From: Gammaproteobacteria bacterium | GTDB lineage: Bacteria > Pseudomonadota > Gammaproteobacteria > Pseudomonadales > Pseudohongiellaceae | NCBI GenBank assembly: GCA_041395725.1 | Contig: JAWKZW010000001.1 | Location: forward strand, 3,224,001-3,288,000 | DNA: 64,000 nt | Reading direction: 5' to 3' | Shown: positions 62,466-64,000 of the stretch, one piece after another | How positions within the stretch are numbered: position 1 is the stretch's first letter | Layout of the letters: the number at the start of each line of letters is the position of its first letter | Program-made: the position numbers and the translations under genes | The notes under the pieces: generated by a model | Database searches by the model: none | What the model was told of the DNA's origin: nothing | What the model saw: the letters and a program-made list of their open reading frames with translations, nothing else

Positions 62466-63830
62466 ATGGAAAAACAAGAAGATAAAGATCGAACCGAAAG
62501 TGTTCTCCCTATAGATGAGCATGAAGAGTTCGTTTCCGAAGGAGGCAGACGGGTCCGCAGGCAGGGTATTTACCTGTTGCCAAATCTGCTGACACTTGGT
62601 GCTCTTTTCTCCGGTTTCTACGCCATCATCGCCGGCATGGGAGGCGATTTCAACGCGGCCGGATGGGCGGTACTGATCGCTTCTGTGTTTGACGGCCTGG
62701 ACGGCAGGGTGGCGCGTCTCACCGGCACGCAGAGCGCCTTTGGTGCCGAGTTCGACAGCCTCTCGGATATGGTTTCCTTCGGCATGGCGCCGGCGCTGAT
62801 TGCGTTCTCGTGGGGGCTGTCCTCGCTGGGCAATCCTGGCTGGGCTGCCGCGTTTATCTTCATGTCCTGCGCCGCTCTGCGGTTGGCAAGATTCAACGTG
62901 CAACTGGGTACCGTCAGCAAGCGGTTTTTCGTGGGGTTGCAGAGTCCTGTCGCGGCAGGGTTGGTTACTTTCTGTGTCTGGGTAGCTGCGCTTTACGAGG
63001 TTCGAGTGACGCCGGGTATTGCTTATACGCTGGCGGGCATCACGGTCATTGCCGGGTTACTGATGGTTTCCAACTACCGCTATTTCAGTTTCAAGGAAAT
63101 GAATTTAAAGGGGACTGTTCCCTATGTCGTGTTTCTGATGTTCGTGGCGATGCTGGTACTTATCGCTCAGAATCCTCACGAAACGCTGCTGGGAATGTGC
63201 GTTTTGTACGCCCTGTCCGGTCCGGTTTTATGGATATATCGGCGCCAGGGAGGGGGATCTGGTAAGGGTGGCGCACAAACCGCTGGGGCGGTGGCCATTG
63301 ATGGCGTGTCCGGCCCCGCTGGGCAAGCGCCTGATAATTCCACCCTCAGTGCAGGGAAATCATCGACAGGAGCGGGTAAGGGAAGGGCAAGTGCGAAAGC
63401 GATAAGTGCTGGGGGCAACGGCGAGGTCGGAGAAGATAAAAGCGGAGCTGGTCGGGAAGCCGGTGCTGAAGCTGCAGAGCCCGCAGTACACAATCCCGCA
63501 GTACACAATAAGGAAGAGTCGTCAGCAAACGATCCCGACAAGGCGTCGACCAGGTCAACCTCGAGGAATGATAAGAATCTGTTGCACCGCCAGGAAGGAG
63601 AGTCGGATTCAACGCAGAGGAAAGTCTGGCAGAAGTACACTGCAAGCCGTCGCAACAGGTTAGTGGCGAAGCAGGACCGGAAGAGCAGTCGGCTTATTAC
63701 ACCAAAATGGCGGGCTGAAGTAACAGCCGCCGGCAGCGCCTCGGCAAAGCGGCCGAACAGGCAAATGTTACAGGCCCGGCGGCTAACCGACAGGGTAAAA
63801 CTGAAGGGCAAATCAAAAATAAACAGCTGA
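62466..63830 (+). CDS. pssA: CDP-diacylglycerol-serine O-phosphatidyltransferase with long basic tail
   Basis: Makes phosphatidylserine, the precursor of phosphatidylethanolamine, in the inner membrane. Residues 76-101 give the CDP-alcohol transferase signature (DGLDGRVAR ... FDSLSD), among about eight hydrophobic segments to residue 256. After YRRQ (about 261) a tail of about 193 residues follows, rich in Gly, Ala, Ser, Lys and Arg, ending in a very basic stretch. Related enzymes are usually about 250-280 residues. The tail has an internal PAVHNPAVHN duplication. Confidence 0.9.
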   Translation: MEKQEDKDRTESVLPIDEHEEFVSEGGRRVRRQGIYLLPNLLTLGALFSGFYAIIAGMGGDFNAAGWAVLIASVFDGLDGRVARLTGTQSAFGAEFDSLSDMVSFGMAPALIAFSWGLSSLGNPGWAAAFIFMSCAALRLARFNVQLGTVSKRFFVGLQSPVAAGLVTFCVWVAALYEVRVTPGIAYTLAGITVIAGLLMVSNYRYFSFKEMNLKGTVPYVVFLMFVAMLVLIAQNPHETLLGMCVLYALSGPVLWIYRRQGGGSGKGGAQTAGAVAIDGVSGPAGQAPDNSTLSAGKSSTGAGKGRASAKAISAGGNGEVGEDKSGAGREAGAEAAEPAVHNPAVHNKEESSANDPDKASTRSTSRNDKNLLHRQEGESDSTQRKVWQKYTASRRNRLVAKQDRKSSRLITPKWRAEVTAAGSASAKRPNRQMLQARRLTDRVKLKGKSKINS

Positions 63831-63961
63831 AGAAAAGCGCGAGCCGTGAAAAGAGACAGGTGAGCAGTTGCAGCTAACAGGCTCTGGTGGCAGCGACCAG
63901 CCCAGTGGCCGCCGCACTGCCAGAGAGCGCAGCGGGTTTATCTGGAATCAATCCGGCTTGC

Positions 63962-63981
63962 CATGGGTTACGTAACCCATG
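63962..63981. repeat. Perfect 20-bp palindrome at the window end
   Basis: CATGGGTTACGTAACCCATG is fully self-complementary. It resembles the GGGTTACG/TAACCC hairpin repeats scattered in many proteobacterial genomes. The last 170 bases hold no clear gene. Confidence 0.75.
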
Positions 63982-64000
63982 TAGTGAACCTTAGACTACG

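Overview
The window is ordinary bacterial chromosome of a gammaproteobacterium, with no phage, plasmid, CRISPR, rRNA or tRNA genes seen. Several gene orders match those known from Pseudomonas and its relatives: lipB-lipA; holA-lptE-leuS; corC-ybeY-ybeZ-miaB; the type IV minor-pilin operon followed by fimT, thiO and pilR/pilS; bamD divergent from rluD-pgeF-clpB; and ilvIH-ilvC-pssA. A PEP-CTERM protein, a type-II (E. coli-like) IlvC with IlvY and an SNF-type sodium symporter suggest an environmental, perhaps marine, Cellvibrionales/Pseudomonadales-type organism. That placement is inference from gene content, not a search result.

Layout. 1-6.3 kb: end of lipB, lipA, a membrane protein, a secreted cupin, an Hsp70-like protein and a secreted cyclophilin. 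6.4-12.4 kb: an accessory stretch with a sodium symporter, a class V aminotransferase framed by two inverted copies of a 146-bp hairpin repeat, a Tat-exported haloacid-dehalogenase-like protein, a DUF4404 protein and a PEP-CTERM protein. 12.5-24.3 kb: fadE, holA-lptE-leuS and corC-ybeY-ybeZ-miaB (all minus strand), then a DUF1820 gene whose stop codon lies in a second hairpin element. 24.5-34.3 kb: aminotransferase, srkA, TlpA-like thioredoxin, fatty acid desaturase, membrane-anchored cold-shock protein, glycine-zipper and PepSY proteins, a PhoP/PhoQ-like two-component pair and a TauE/SafE permease. 34.7-46.4 kb: type IV pilus minor pilins (broken fimU, then pilV, pilW, pilX, pilY1, pilE), inverted fimT, thiO, and the pilS/pilR regulators. 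46.6-56.1 kb: nadE, an ECF sigma/anti-sigma-like/DUF3106 operon, bamD, rluD-pgeF and clpB. 57.2-63.8 kb: ilvI-ilvH, convergent ilvC with divergent ilvY, then pssA with a long basic tail.

The least ordinary content is in the intergenic DNA. There are at least three dispersed repeat families: (1) three copies of an approximately 146-151 bp element with about 21-bp terminal inverted repeats whose arms co-vary; (2) a single 158-bp hairpin element bounded by CTAG; (3) a short TAATCAGAGGTTCC-type repeat found at gene ends at four loci. Other points of interest are a decayed fimU, an apparent in-place exchange of the ilvC module, a possible attenuator ahead of ilvIH, and a repeated TGT(N)ACA-type motif upstream of the PEP-CTERM gene. 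I did not find a convincing new multi-gene system; the best candidate for something undescribed is the first repeat family and the aminotransferase cassette it frames.
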